This document shows positions 52,413 through 59,038 of a stretch of 64,000 nucleotides of DNA, one piece after another (position 1 is the stretch's first letter; every line of letters begins with the position of its first letter). The translations under genes and the position numbers were made by a program. The notes under the pieces are model-generated. The model ran no database searches. It saw nothing but the letters and a program-made list of their open reading frames with translations, and was not told the DNA's origin. Origin of the DNA: Pseudomonas nitroreducens NBRC 12694. Lineage in GTDB: Bacteria; Pseudomonadota; Gammaproteobacteria; Pseudomonadales; Pseudomonadaceae. The stretch is from positions 186,001-250,000 of the forward strand of contig NZ_BDAI01000006.1 of assembly GCF_002091755.1 (NCBI RefSeq), given 5' to 3'.

Positions 52413-52685
52413 TTAGTCATCGTCGTAATCCCCTTGGCAGAAGATCGACTTACCCCGGTCGAGGTCGCGGCGGATTTTGTGCAGGTTGATGACACGACGG
52501 CGGCCAATCTTGGCGGTTGGCACGGTCTTGGTTTCGACCCAGCCGCGCACCACGTCTTCCGTGATGTCCTCTAGGCCCAGCATCTGAGCGAATACCGCCT
52601 GAGAGCAGAACGGAGCAGTACGAAAGTCCGTGACCTTCTCCATCGCACCTGTGACGGTGAACCCCACTATTCCAGACTCTTCCAT
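52413..52685 (-). CDS. Excisionase-like (XisF-type) winged HTH protein
   Basis: 90 residues. A helix-turn-helix of the AlpA/excisionase kind lies at about 35-75 (LGLEDITEDVVRGWVETKTV and TAKIGRRRVINLHKIRRDL). In Pf4, XisF4 occupies this place and both stimulates excision and activates the phage core. It is the first gene of the core transcript and is divergent from the repressor-like gene at 52806. Confidence 0.7.
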   Translation of the reverse strand: MEESGIVGFTVTGAMEKVTDFRTAPFCSQAVFAQMLGLEDITEDVVRGWVETKTVPTAKIGRRRVINLHKIRRDLDRGKSIFCQGDYDDD

Positions 52686-52704
52686 GGGTTTACCCTATAA
52701 TCGA

Positions 52705-52790
52705 TTCAAACAGTCAAATCACATAGCTTGAGTCAAGCTATTTGAATTGATAGTAGGGACATCTTGCGCGCATTTCAAATAATTTGAGCA
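52705..52790. promoter_or_regulatory. Operator region between excisionase-like and repressor-like genes
   Basis: Contains a perfect 19-base palindrome at 52723-52741 (ATAGCTTGA G TCAAGCTAT), a 13-base palindrome at 52775-52787 (TCAAAT A ATTTGA) and several copies of the half-site TCAAA/TTTGA. This is the expected layout of a lysogeny switch. Confidence 0.55.
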
Positions 52791-52805
52791 AATATCATAT
52801 ACCGA

Positions 52806-53078
52806 ATGAGCACTATAAACGAGAGAGTTAGAACAATCGCGTCTATGGCCGGAATGGATCGGCTAGTACGAGAGACCCGAATCGGCTCGAATCGATGGAG
52901 GACTGTGCTCTACAACAAAGATGTACGAATTAGTACTGACGAAATTGACGTGCTAGGAACGCTATACCCTCAGTACCGCTGGTGGATGGTCAGCGGTGAA
53001 GTAGCTCCTGAGATCGGGCAAACAAGCCCATCCTACGATGAAGCCACACGAACCTTGTCAGATCAAAGCGCGGGATAG
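52806..53078 (+). CDS. Prophage repressor-like HTH protein
   Basis: 90 residues. The N-terminal half (MSTINERVRTIASMAGMD and LVRETRIGSNRWRTVLYNKD) is HTH-like, similar to the repressor of Pf phages in position and start. The rest is short with no peptidase domain. It diverges from the excisionase-like gene across the palindromes at 52705-52790, so it probably represses the core promoter. Confidence 0.65.
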   Translation: MSTINERVRTIASMAGMDRLVRETRIGSNRWRTVLYNKDVRISTDEIDVLGTLYPQYRWWMVSGEVAPEIGQTSPSYDEATRTLSDQSAG

Positions 53079-53151
53079 CGATTACGAAAGAAGTAACCAG
53101 GCGCTGGTATGCCGCAAAAAAATGACAAGATGAGTATCAAAGGGAAATTGG

Positions 53152-53469
53152 ATGGCCGTATATGTGGACAATGTAAAAATTAGATGGGCTAACAAGTCAT
53201 GGTGCCATTTAGTTGCAGATAGCCTAGACGAGCTCCATGATTTTGCATTCTCCTTAGGTCTAAAGAGAAAGTGGTTTCAAGGCTCTGCATCCTATCCACA
53301 TTACGACATTACAACTCAGACAAGGTTAGTAGCTCTATCTCTAGGAGCTAAGCAGGGCTCCCGCACTCAAATTATCACTTGCGCTAAAAAGCTTAAGAAC
53401 GAACAGAGTTTCATTCGAAAGAAGGTAACAAACCCAAGCATTCCGATACAGCTTTCGCTTTTCAACTAA
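53152..53469 (+). CDS. DUF4031 domain protein, cargo operon gene 1
   Basis: 105 residues. The DUF4031 pattern is visible as MAVYVDNVKIRWANKSWCHL, LDELHDFAFSLGLKRKWFQG and PHYDITTQ...RLVALSLGA. Members are small proteins of unknown function, often next to nucleotide or DNA enzymes. The ATG follows AAGGG. The next gene starts 19 bases after the stop. The C-terminus (from about 75) is basic. The coding DNA is AT-rich, unlike the host. Confidence 0.75.
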   Translation: MAVYVDNVKIRWANKSWCHLVADSLDELHDFAFSLGLKRKWFQGSASYPHYDITTQTRLVALSLGAKQGSRTQIITCAKKLKNEQSFIRKKVTNPSIPIQLSLFN

Positions 53470-53488
53470 TCTAAATGAGAGGGAACTC

Positions 53489-54469
53489 ATGTATTTTAGC
53501 GAGGAAACATTAGATAACATCCTCATGAGGATTTACCCTTTACTTCTAAAGATTGACTCGGAAGTAGCCGTTTCAAAAGGTGATACTCACGAATTACCAG
53601 GCGTCCTACTAAAGCTAAGGAACCCAAGAGCACGTCTTAGTAGAACAGAAGGAAAAGGAACAATATTCAGCTGCCTGGGGGAACTACTCTGGTATTTATC
53701 CAGCAGCAACAAGCTCGACTTCATACAACACTACATAAAAATATACGACCGATTTTCCGATGACGGAAAAACCGTATACGGCGCATATGGCCCTCGCCTA
53801 TTTGGCACAGGAAAGAATGCCCAAGTAGCCAATGTCATCAATCGACTCAAGAACAAGAGCACCTCAAGAAAGGCCGTATTACAGCTCTTCTCATCAGAAG
53901 ATATACTTCATAGCCATGAAGATGTCCCCTGCACCTGCACTATTCAGCTCCTAATACGAGAAAACAAACTCAGTCTATATACATCTATGCGATCTAATGA
54001 TGCATACAAAGGCCTACCTCATGACATATTTGCCTTTACAATGCTTCAGGAAATCATTGCACGGGAGCTTAAAGTAGAGATTGGAGAGTACAATCACTAT
54101 GTTGGCAGCCTACACATATACAAGGACGACATAAAAGAAATAGAGTCCTTTATAAAGGAAGCATGGCAAGACCATATATATATGCCCGAGATGCCTCACG
54201 GGAGCCAACGTCGCGAAATCCTCAATATCCTTAGATATGAGCGTATAGTCCGCGGTGGGAGCGAGCCCCCTCCAGAGGAACACTTAACAAGTGACTACTG
54301 GCGGGATATTGGACGCCTGCTAGCATTGTATGGCTGCTCAAAGGACCCTTCAAAACATATGAAAATGCAGGCTATTGCAGATAGCATTTCCAGCAAGCCT
54401 TACAACTCTTATGCACAGAAAAAAATAAACTCAATACTACATAAGGGTCGTAACTTTGTCTCTCTATAG
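53489..54469 (+). CDS. Thymidylate-synthase homologue with dCMP-type Asp, cargo operon gene 2
   Basis: 326 residues. Thymidylate-synthase fold residues are visible: catalytic Cys148 in DVPCTCTIQ, the phosphate-binding Arg168/Ser169 and Asp171 in MRSND, and His209/Tyr211 in LHIY. At the position of TS Asn177, which selects dUMP, this protein has Asp179 (GLPHDIF against GLPFNIA). The same Asn-to-Asp change is found in T4 dCMP hydroxymethylase. The PCH of TS is PCT here. So it may hydroxymethylate or methylate dCMP or CMP, an inference from a single alignment made by eye. It overlaps the next gene by 14 bases. Confidence 0.8.
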   Translation: MYFSEETLDNILMRIYPLLLKIDSEVAVSKGDTHELPGVLLKLRNPRARLSRTEGKGTIFSCLGELLWYLSSSNKLDFIQHYIKIYDRFSDDGKTVYGAYGPRLFGTGKNAQVANVINRLKNKSTSRKAVLQLFSSEDILHSHEDVPCTCTIQLLIRENKLSLYTSMRSNDAYKGLPHDIFAFTMLQEIIARELKVEIGEYNHYVGSLHIYKDDIKEIESFIKEAWQDHIYMPEMPHGSQRREILNILRYERIVRGGSEPPPEEHLTSDYWRDIGRLLALYGCSKDPSKHMKMQAIADSISSKPYNSYAQKKINSILHKGRNFVSL

Positions 54470-55295
54470 CATTAAAAGAAAAACTCTCTCACCAATAGAG
54501 GCCTCCATTCTTGAAATGCTTAGCCCTCTAGCAACCGCAATCACAAATGATCTCGACATAATAAAATGGGCAAGTCCGGTTCCTTATTTTGGTAACCCAG
54601 CGACTTCAAACATCGCAACCGTCGGTCTAAATCCGAGCAACCGTGAGTTTGTAGATATAAACGGGCATGAGTTATCCAGCACTTACAGACGGTTTCACAC
54701 CTTGTCATCGCTGCAAATTGAGAGCTGGAGCGAAGCAACCCCTAACCATATAAACCTAATCAAAGATTCATGCACTGAATATTTCTTCAGAAATCCGTAT
54801 GACGGCTGGTTTAAGCCCTTAGACAAAATAATATCTGGAACTAACAGCTCATTTTATAGCTCTCTATTTCATGCCAGCCACTTAGATTTAATCCCCTTCG
54901 CAACTTCAAAGAAGTGGGCGAAGTTAACAAATGTTCAGCGCCAGAAACTCCTATACATCTCAAATGAGCTCCTAGGGAAAACAATTAAACACTCAGCAGT
55001 AAAGCTCCTAATTCTTAATGGGAGCACAGTTGTTGAGGCTTTTTCCACAATGACCAACGTAAAATTCGACAAACGACCACTGGAAGCATGGAATCTCCCA
55101 AGAAAAAATGGACGCCCCATTCTTGGAATAAGCTACCGAGGAGTAATATCAAAAATATCTGGAATAGATCTTGGTCGTAGTATAACTGTGATTGGCTACA
55201 ACCATAACATCCAAAGTAGCTTTGGCGTTACGAGCCTGGTTCGTCAAGAAATTCAAACTTGGATTACTGAAATAGCTAGGGAAATCAACGTATGA
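54456..55295 (+). CDS. Uracil-DNA-glycosylase-fold protein, cargo operon gene 3
   Basis: 279 residues from a TTG start with AAGGG about 9 bases upstream; a later ATG (54516 region) would also leave the core intact. Motifs that fit the UDG superfamily: TVGLNPSNREF (55-65, motif 1), HLDLIPFAT (142-150), the hydrophobic strand LLILNGSTVVEAF (184-196) and the C-terminal GYNHNIQSS (247-255, in place of the leucine-loop motif). It may cut or bind a modified base or nucleotide. The similarity is remote and the assignment tentative. Confidence 0.55.
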   Translation: MSLYSIKRKTLSPIEASILEMLSPLATAITNDLDIIKWASPVPYFGNPATSNIATVGLNPSNREFVDINGHELSSTYRRFHTLSSLQIESWSEATPNHINLIKDSCTEYFFRNPYDGWFKPLDKIISGTNSSFYSSLFHASHLDLIPFATSKKWAKLTNVQRQKLLYISNELLGKTIKHSAVKLLILNGSTVVEAFSTMTNVKFDKRPLEAWNLPRKNGRPILGISYRGVISKISGIDLGRSITVIGYNHNIQSSFGVTSLVRQEIQTWITEIAREINV

Positions 55296-56227
55296 AAGCA
55301 AAGGACAACATCGTAAGAAATCACCTGCATAATGCATTCAACAGGCTACTAAACTCCGGCATCAATATGCCAGGCATTAACACTATAGATAATAAAAACG
55401 CCCTCATTGAGCAGATGATAGAAAGTGTTCGTAGAGTTGAGTTTATCCAAGCCATAAGGCAGCGGGACATTAGTCAAAACCGCTGCAACCCAAGCAGCCC
55501 TTATTTCGATCCAATTAGAGCCGCTATATATCACCAGCAAAATGGTGACATTGAGGAAGCTTCTTGGCTTGTTTTTTTAGCCACCCATTTTGGAAAGGCA
55601 TTGCGCAGCGGCTGGTTACTAACTTCCAGTGTATATGGCGCACTGGGCCCAAATCCTAGATGGACATGGGCAAAAAGTAGCTTCAACCCCATTGCACTCA
55701 GTGATTGGCTATCTCAAACTCACGCAGTGCTTACAAGCGGTGGACGACGATTTGGTAATCATCGAAAGTATGAGTCGCTAGACCCAAAAGCGAGAAACTG
55801 GACTGGGGAAATCATAGAAAGCTATGTAAATTGGGTACTTCAATACGGGTCACACCAAGCACTATTTGACAACGCATTAAACTCAAACAATAACGATCCT
55901 AAAGCTGCCTTTAGAAGTTTATACCACTCGATGGATGATGTTAAAAGATTCGGCAGAACTGCAAAATTTGACTACCTAACCATGATCGGGAAGGTCCATA
56001 TTGCCAATATAAAGGCAGATTCCGCTTATCTAAATGAGGCTACTGGGCCGCTGAAAGGAGCTCGCCTGCTCTTCGGAGGAACCACATCATCCGCCATAGC
56101 ACCGACGACCCTAGAGACTCTATTAAGCGAAATTGACCAAGAGCTTGACGTTGGCATGCAAGTCCTCGAAGACTCGCTGTGCAATTGGCAAAAAAGCCCG
56201 AGCATATTTATACAATTCAGAGGTTAA
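55292..56227 (+). CDS. Putative aGPT-PPlase clade 3-like protein, cargo operon gene 4
   Basis: 311 residues. Motifs WLVFLATHFGK (92-102), RRFGNHRKYE (152-161), RFGRTAKFDYL (219-229), GPLKGARLLFGG (252-263) and LCNWQKSP (296-303) resemble, from memory, the alpha-glutamyl/putrescinyl thymine pyrophosphorylase clade 3 family (Iyer and co-workers), which is linked to base hypermodification and to HhH glycosylases. I cannot confirm this without a search. The start overlaps the previous gene by 4 bases (ATGA). It is the last gene of the operon and is convergent with the ImmA/IrrE gene at 56224. Confidence 0.55.
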   Translation: MKAKDNIVRNHLHNAFNRLLNSGINMPGINTIDNKNALIEQMIESVRRVEFIQAIRQRDISQNRCNPSSPYFDPIRAAIYHQQNGDIEEASWLVFLATHFGKALRSGWLLTSSVYGALGPNPRWTWAKSSFNPIALSDWLSQTHAVLTSGGRRFGNHRKYESLDPKARNWTGEIIESYVNWVLQYGSHQALFDNALNSNNNDPKAAFRSLYHSMDDVKRFGRTAKFDYLTMIGKVHIANIKADSAYLNEATGPLKGARLLFGGTTSSAIAPTTLETLLSEIDQELDVGMQVLEDSLCNWQKSPSIFIQFRG

Positions 56228-57309
56228 GACTCAATATCGTCCCAAGTGTATCTAACCTTCAGTTTATTAAAGTGATTATTCTCAGCCCGATTAAAGTACT
56301 GCAACTGGCCTAAAACCACGCCCGGAGATATACCAATCTTCTTTGAGAATCTTAGGATGCTTTTATAACTCAAATCCAGCTCGAACAGCTCGTTTCTGTA
56401 CTCTTCAGGAACGAGCAGATTTGATGCATATTCGTTCGCTTCGATCTCTTGCCTTCCATGATCAAACTGCTCTCCCTCTATGAAAACCGAAGTCTCACCA
56501 TGGAGTATTAAATGAGCCGACTCATGAAAGAATGTAAACCAGAAGTGGTCATCAGATAAATATCTAAAGCTAAGCAGCAGCATAGCCTTATCAGATGACA
56601 AGAATCTTGTTGCACCACTTGCTCGACACCCATCAGGAGCTCTGGCTACAACAACGGCAACCCCACACTCCGAACAAATTTCTTTTAACTTCGGAATAAA
56701 GACTGACGGTCGCCCTTCCTTTGTTAAATCTCTAACCGAGCTTAAAGACGAAATAAACTTATTTCTATCCCAAGGAGCACAGCTAACGCTTTCTGCGCTT
56801 ACCTCCCCCTGTCTCAGCCAAGCAGACGCAGCCCCCACACTTTGGGCGAAAGTAGCAGAAGTTCTAAATCGTGCCTCTCCAAAAACGGATGCACTTTGCC
56901 TCTCCCACCCAGAAATATCCGGAACTCCAAAAAAATCTAGGCAACTTAAAAGATTTTTTGAACAGCTTTTGGACTTGGGAATCCATCCATATTTCTGCAT
57001 GCTAGAAATTGGAATTACTTTGAGCCAATCAGTCTCGTCTTCAGTTAGATCTCTATAAATTCTTGTTAGATCCTCTCGATATTGTCTCTCGCGATTTATC
57101 CAAAAATCCGCATTCGGCCCTAAAATCTCAGAAAGCTGACATGCCAAACTTTCAGTTATCTCGAAATCGCCAGCCAGAAGGGACTCTGCACAGTCAATAT
57201 CTAGACCAACTTGATCAGCGAAAATTTGCTTAGGAATCTCTCGATCGCAGAGAATATCAAGAATGGTTTCTCCAGGAGAAGAAACCCAACTTACTTGAAA
57301 ATTACTCAT
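56224..57309 (-). CDS. HTH + ImmA/IrrE metallopeptidase protein
   Basis: 361 residues from the ATG with TGGAG 7 bases upstream. The N-terminal HigA/XRE-like HTH covers about 10-75 (PGETILDILCDREIPKQIFA and LACQLSEILGPNADFWINRE). The C-terminal ImmA/IrrE zinc peptidase has HESAH (about 262-266) and the third ligand Glu in EIEANEYASNLLVP. Such proteins cleave phage repressors or act as antitoxin-like regulators. Its start overlaps the HigB-like gene by 8 bases, which supports a toxin-antitoxin-like unit. It is convergent with the four-gene cargo operon. Confidence 0.82.
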   Translation of the reverse strand: MSNFQVSWVSSPGETILDILCDREIPKQIFADQVGLDIDCAESLLAGDFEITESLACQLSEILGPNADFWINRERQYREDLTRIYRDLTEDETDWLKVIPISSMQKYGWIPKSKSCSKNLLSCLDFFGVPDISGWERQSASVFGEARFRTSATFAQSVGAASAWLRQGEVSAESVSCAPWDRNKFISSLSSVRDLTKEGRPSVFIPKLKEICSECGVAVVVARAPDGCRASGATRFLSSDKAMLLLSFRYLSDDHFWFTFFHESAHLILHGETSVFIEGEQFDHGRQEIEANEYASNLLVPEEYRNELFELDLSYKSILRFSKKIGISPGVVLGQLQYFNRAENNHFNKLKVRYTWDDIES

Positions 57310-57649
57310 TGCTCGCTCCAATCTTCAGCAATTTAACCCTAGAGACATAGTCCCAATCTACACCACCAGATGTTAGAACAGGAATTTCTCGATGAACGGC
57401 GCTGAATAACAAGTGATATCCATCACAAAGATTAACTAATACAATTCCTGGCGGATTGCTCTCTATTTCACGAGGTTTTCCGACAGGAAGATGCAGAATA
57501 TGGGAAGCTGCGCGGATATCAGCAAGACGCCGAAAGAGCACATTCGCCACATTGCGGGGCAGCTCTCTATAGGCAACAACGTCACTACGACAGAGTTCGC
57601 TTAATTGCTCAGTTTCGAAAGCTAGCTCCATGAGATTCGCTTCGTCCAT
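57302..57649 (-). CDS. HigB/RelE-like toxin-type protein
   Basis: 115 residues. The pattern of RelE-superfamily killer proteins is visible in LSELCRSDVVAYRELPRNVA and LFRRLADIRAASHILHLPVG, followed by the YHLLFS strand and basic C-terminal residues. It would cut mRNA on the ribosome if active. The start may also be the second Met (MELAFETE, six residues in), which is the more usual family N-terminus. It is coupled to the HTH-ImmA/IrrE gene. Confidence 0.65.
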   Translation of the reverse strand: MDEANLMELAFETEQLSELCRSDVVAYRELPRNVANVLFRRLADIRAASHILHLPVGKPREIESNPPGIVLVNLCDGYHLLFSAVHREIPVLTSGGVDWDYVSRVKLLKIGASNE

Positions 57650-57952
57650 GTGAATTCGGCGCTACTACCAACCCCGCGCCATGCGATCCCTTCAATTCTA
57701 CACCAGCAGTACGGTTTTTTCTTGCCGCTTCCGACCAAGGTAAGGGGTTTTTCCCCATTCGTACGGACAAATCGGCAGTAGCAGAATCGCGCTAGCACTT
57801 TTTCTATAGCCATCTTCCCACCGGCCTCCACACTAGAGTTTGGGCCCTCTCCAACGCGAACCAACGCAGCCACACGCAGCCACACGCAGCCACACGCAGC
57901 GTGCAGCGGTTCTGACGCTTCTGAAGGCGTCGAATACGATTCATATCGAGCG
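57650..57952. other. Intergenic region with short tandem repeats
   Basis: 303 bases, no convincing gene; an 87-residue frame on the minus strand reads through the repeats and has no coding character. A 10-base unit CACACGCAGC is tandemly repeated near 57863-57901, and an inverted repeat GACGC...GCGTC follows at about 57912. This may hold the promoter of the HigB-like/ImmA pair. Confidence 0.55.
57863..57901. repeat. 10-bp tandem repeat, about 3.5 copies
   Basis: The unit CACACGCAGC occurs three times in a row at 57871-57900 with a partial copy before (AACGCAGC). The repeats are perfect. Confidence 0.8.
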
Positions 57953-58729
57953 CTATCCCATCGGGCTAAACGAGCTTTCCGCTGTGCAGTAGCGCTCCTT
58001 CATCTGATAGCTCCAATCCGAGCGATCTCGGCCAGCACGAGCGGTCCAGGCGCGGCATTGCTCACGAAAATGTAACTTTGCCCCTTTCCGGCACTCCCGA
58101 TACTCAACCGAGCCCCACCCTTGGTTCCGGCAGACAGATCCACCGTCAATTACGTTGTTAACAACCACCCACTCAGCCTGATAGCTGCTGCCGCCGTCCC
58201 AGCTCTTTATCCACTGTGAATCACGCTCCTGGGTGTGATTTTGAGTAGTGCCTTGCCGAGCTATTCGCTGGTCCCGATCAGCCTGAAACTGCGCTAGGTA
58301 TTCCTGAGAGACCATTCCTTGGGGCTCAGACGCTACCTGCGGAGTACGGACGCGCGGTAGCTCGCCGCCGCTCTGGCAACGAATCACGTTTTCATCAATG
58401 GCATTGCCGCCGTTTAGGCAATCGCGCAGCGAGCGGCGACTTGAGGCTTCTGGCGCGGTTAGGCGATGGGCGATTTCAGGAGGAGGTGCAGGAAGATCCT
58501 GAGGGCCTTCAGCAATCGGAACACTGCCTTCGACAGGCGCGGAGGCAGACAGATGATCTACGAGAGAACGGAGCGAGGGCCAAGTCAGCGCTAGCACCGT
58601 GAGCAGTATCATGCCGCCAAACAAGTGCAGAGCGTTCCAACGGAAGGCCTTGCGCCGTTTCCGGGTTATCCCCTCTCGCTGACGCTCACTACTCTCGCGA
58701 CGCATCCATTCGCGATCATCCAGTCCCAT
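57953..58729 (-). CDS. Membrane-anchored protein of unknown function, prophage right end
   Basis: 258 residues from the second in-frame ATG (MGLDDREWMRRESSERQREG), which has a better GGAAGGA upstream than the ATG at 58756. The N-terminus is charged, then one membrane span follows near 37-58 (LFGGMILLTVLALTWP), then a proline-rich linker and a C-terminal part with several Cys (CQSGG, CRNQGWG, CRKG, CRAW, CTAE), probably outside the cytosol with disulfides. No domain is recognised. It is the last gene before attR. Confidence 0.65.
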   Translation of the reverse strand: MGLDDREWMRRESSERQREGITRKRRKAFRWNALHLFGGMILLTVLALTWPSLRSLVDHLSASAPVEGSVPIAEGPQDLPAPPPEIAHRLTAPEASSRRSLRDCLNGGNAIDENVIRCQSGGELPRVRTPQVASEPQGMVSQEYLAQFQADRDQRIARQGTTQNHTQERDSQWIKSWDGGSSYQAEWVVVNNVIDGGSVCRNQGWGSVEYRECRKGAKLHFREQCRAWTARAGRDRSDWSYQMKERYCTAESSFSPMG

Positions 58730-58922
58730 GGTCCTTCCCTGCGTGCATCCGTACATGGCATGTGGCCATGTCGAAGCTAGCGCGAGACGCTATTACCCGT
58801 AAAGACTCTAGGGTGACTACATAAGGCCAATTGTCAGAAACAGCCTGTTGAAGTGAGGTTTTGTCGCCTTTGAAAGGCCCGGTTTACAGGGCTTCGGGGT
58901 AGCGCAGGGTAGCTCTCATGCG

Positions 58923-58970
58923 ATTCATAATGCTGATGTCCCAGGTTCAAGTCCCGGTGTAGCCACCATA
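58923..58970. repeat. attR core, 48-bp direct repeat
   Basis: An exact copy of 42656-42703. It is only the 3' part of a tRNA-Met gene, with no acceptor 5' arm, so it is not a second tRNA. It marks the right boundary of the prophage. Confidence 0.93.
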
Positions 58971-58976
58971 TAAAAG

Positions 58977-59007
58977 AAGGGGTTTAGCGAAAGCTAAACC
59001 CCTTTTT
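58977..59007 (+). terminator. Hairpin terminator next to attR (native tRNA-Met terminator)
   Basis: AAGGGGTTTAGC and GCTAAACCCCTT form a stem with a GAAA loop, followed by TTTATTTG. Before integration this would have followed the tRNA-Met gene directly. A similar hairpin is present at the left end. Confidence 0.75.
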
Positions 59008-59038
59008 ATTTGTCTGCGAAAAGTCATTCTTTCCCCGA

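Larger units (their letters stand above)
42656..58970. mobile_element. Pf-type filamentous prophage (Inoviridae) in tRNA-Met
   Basis: About 16.3 kb between perfect 48-bp att repeats. The minus-strand core has the Pf order: excisionase-like gene, small genes, ssDNA-binding protein, coat proteins, adsorption protein, gVI-like protein, Zot, replication initiator and integrase. The major coat protein is almost the Pf1 coat sequence. A divergent repressor-like gene is at 52806. Cargo lies at both ends: 42755-44783 (left) and 53152-58729 (right). The right cargo has clearly lower GC content than host and phage core. The full set looks intact, so the prophage may be functional. Confidence 0.93.

Noticed and set aside
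57622..57885. 87-residue minus-strand frame upstream of the HigB-like gene
   Set aside because: Reads into the tandem-repeat region, has no recognisable fold, and overlaps the HigB-like start.
57863..57901. CRISPR array start
   Set aside because: The 10-base units are directly adjacent with no spacers, and no cas genes are nearby.
58923..58970. Second tRNA-Met gene
   Set aside because: Only the 3' part is present; it is the attR repeat.
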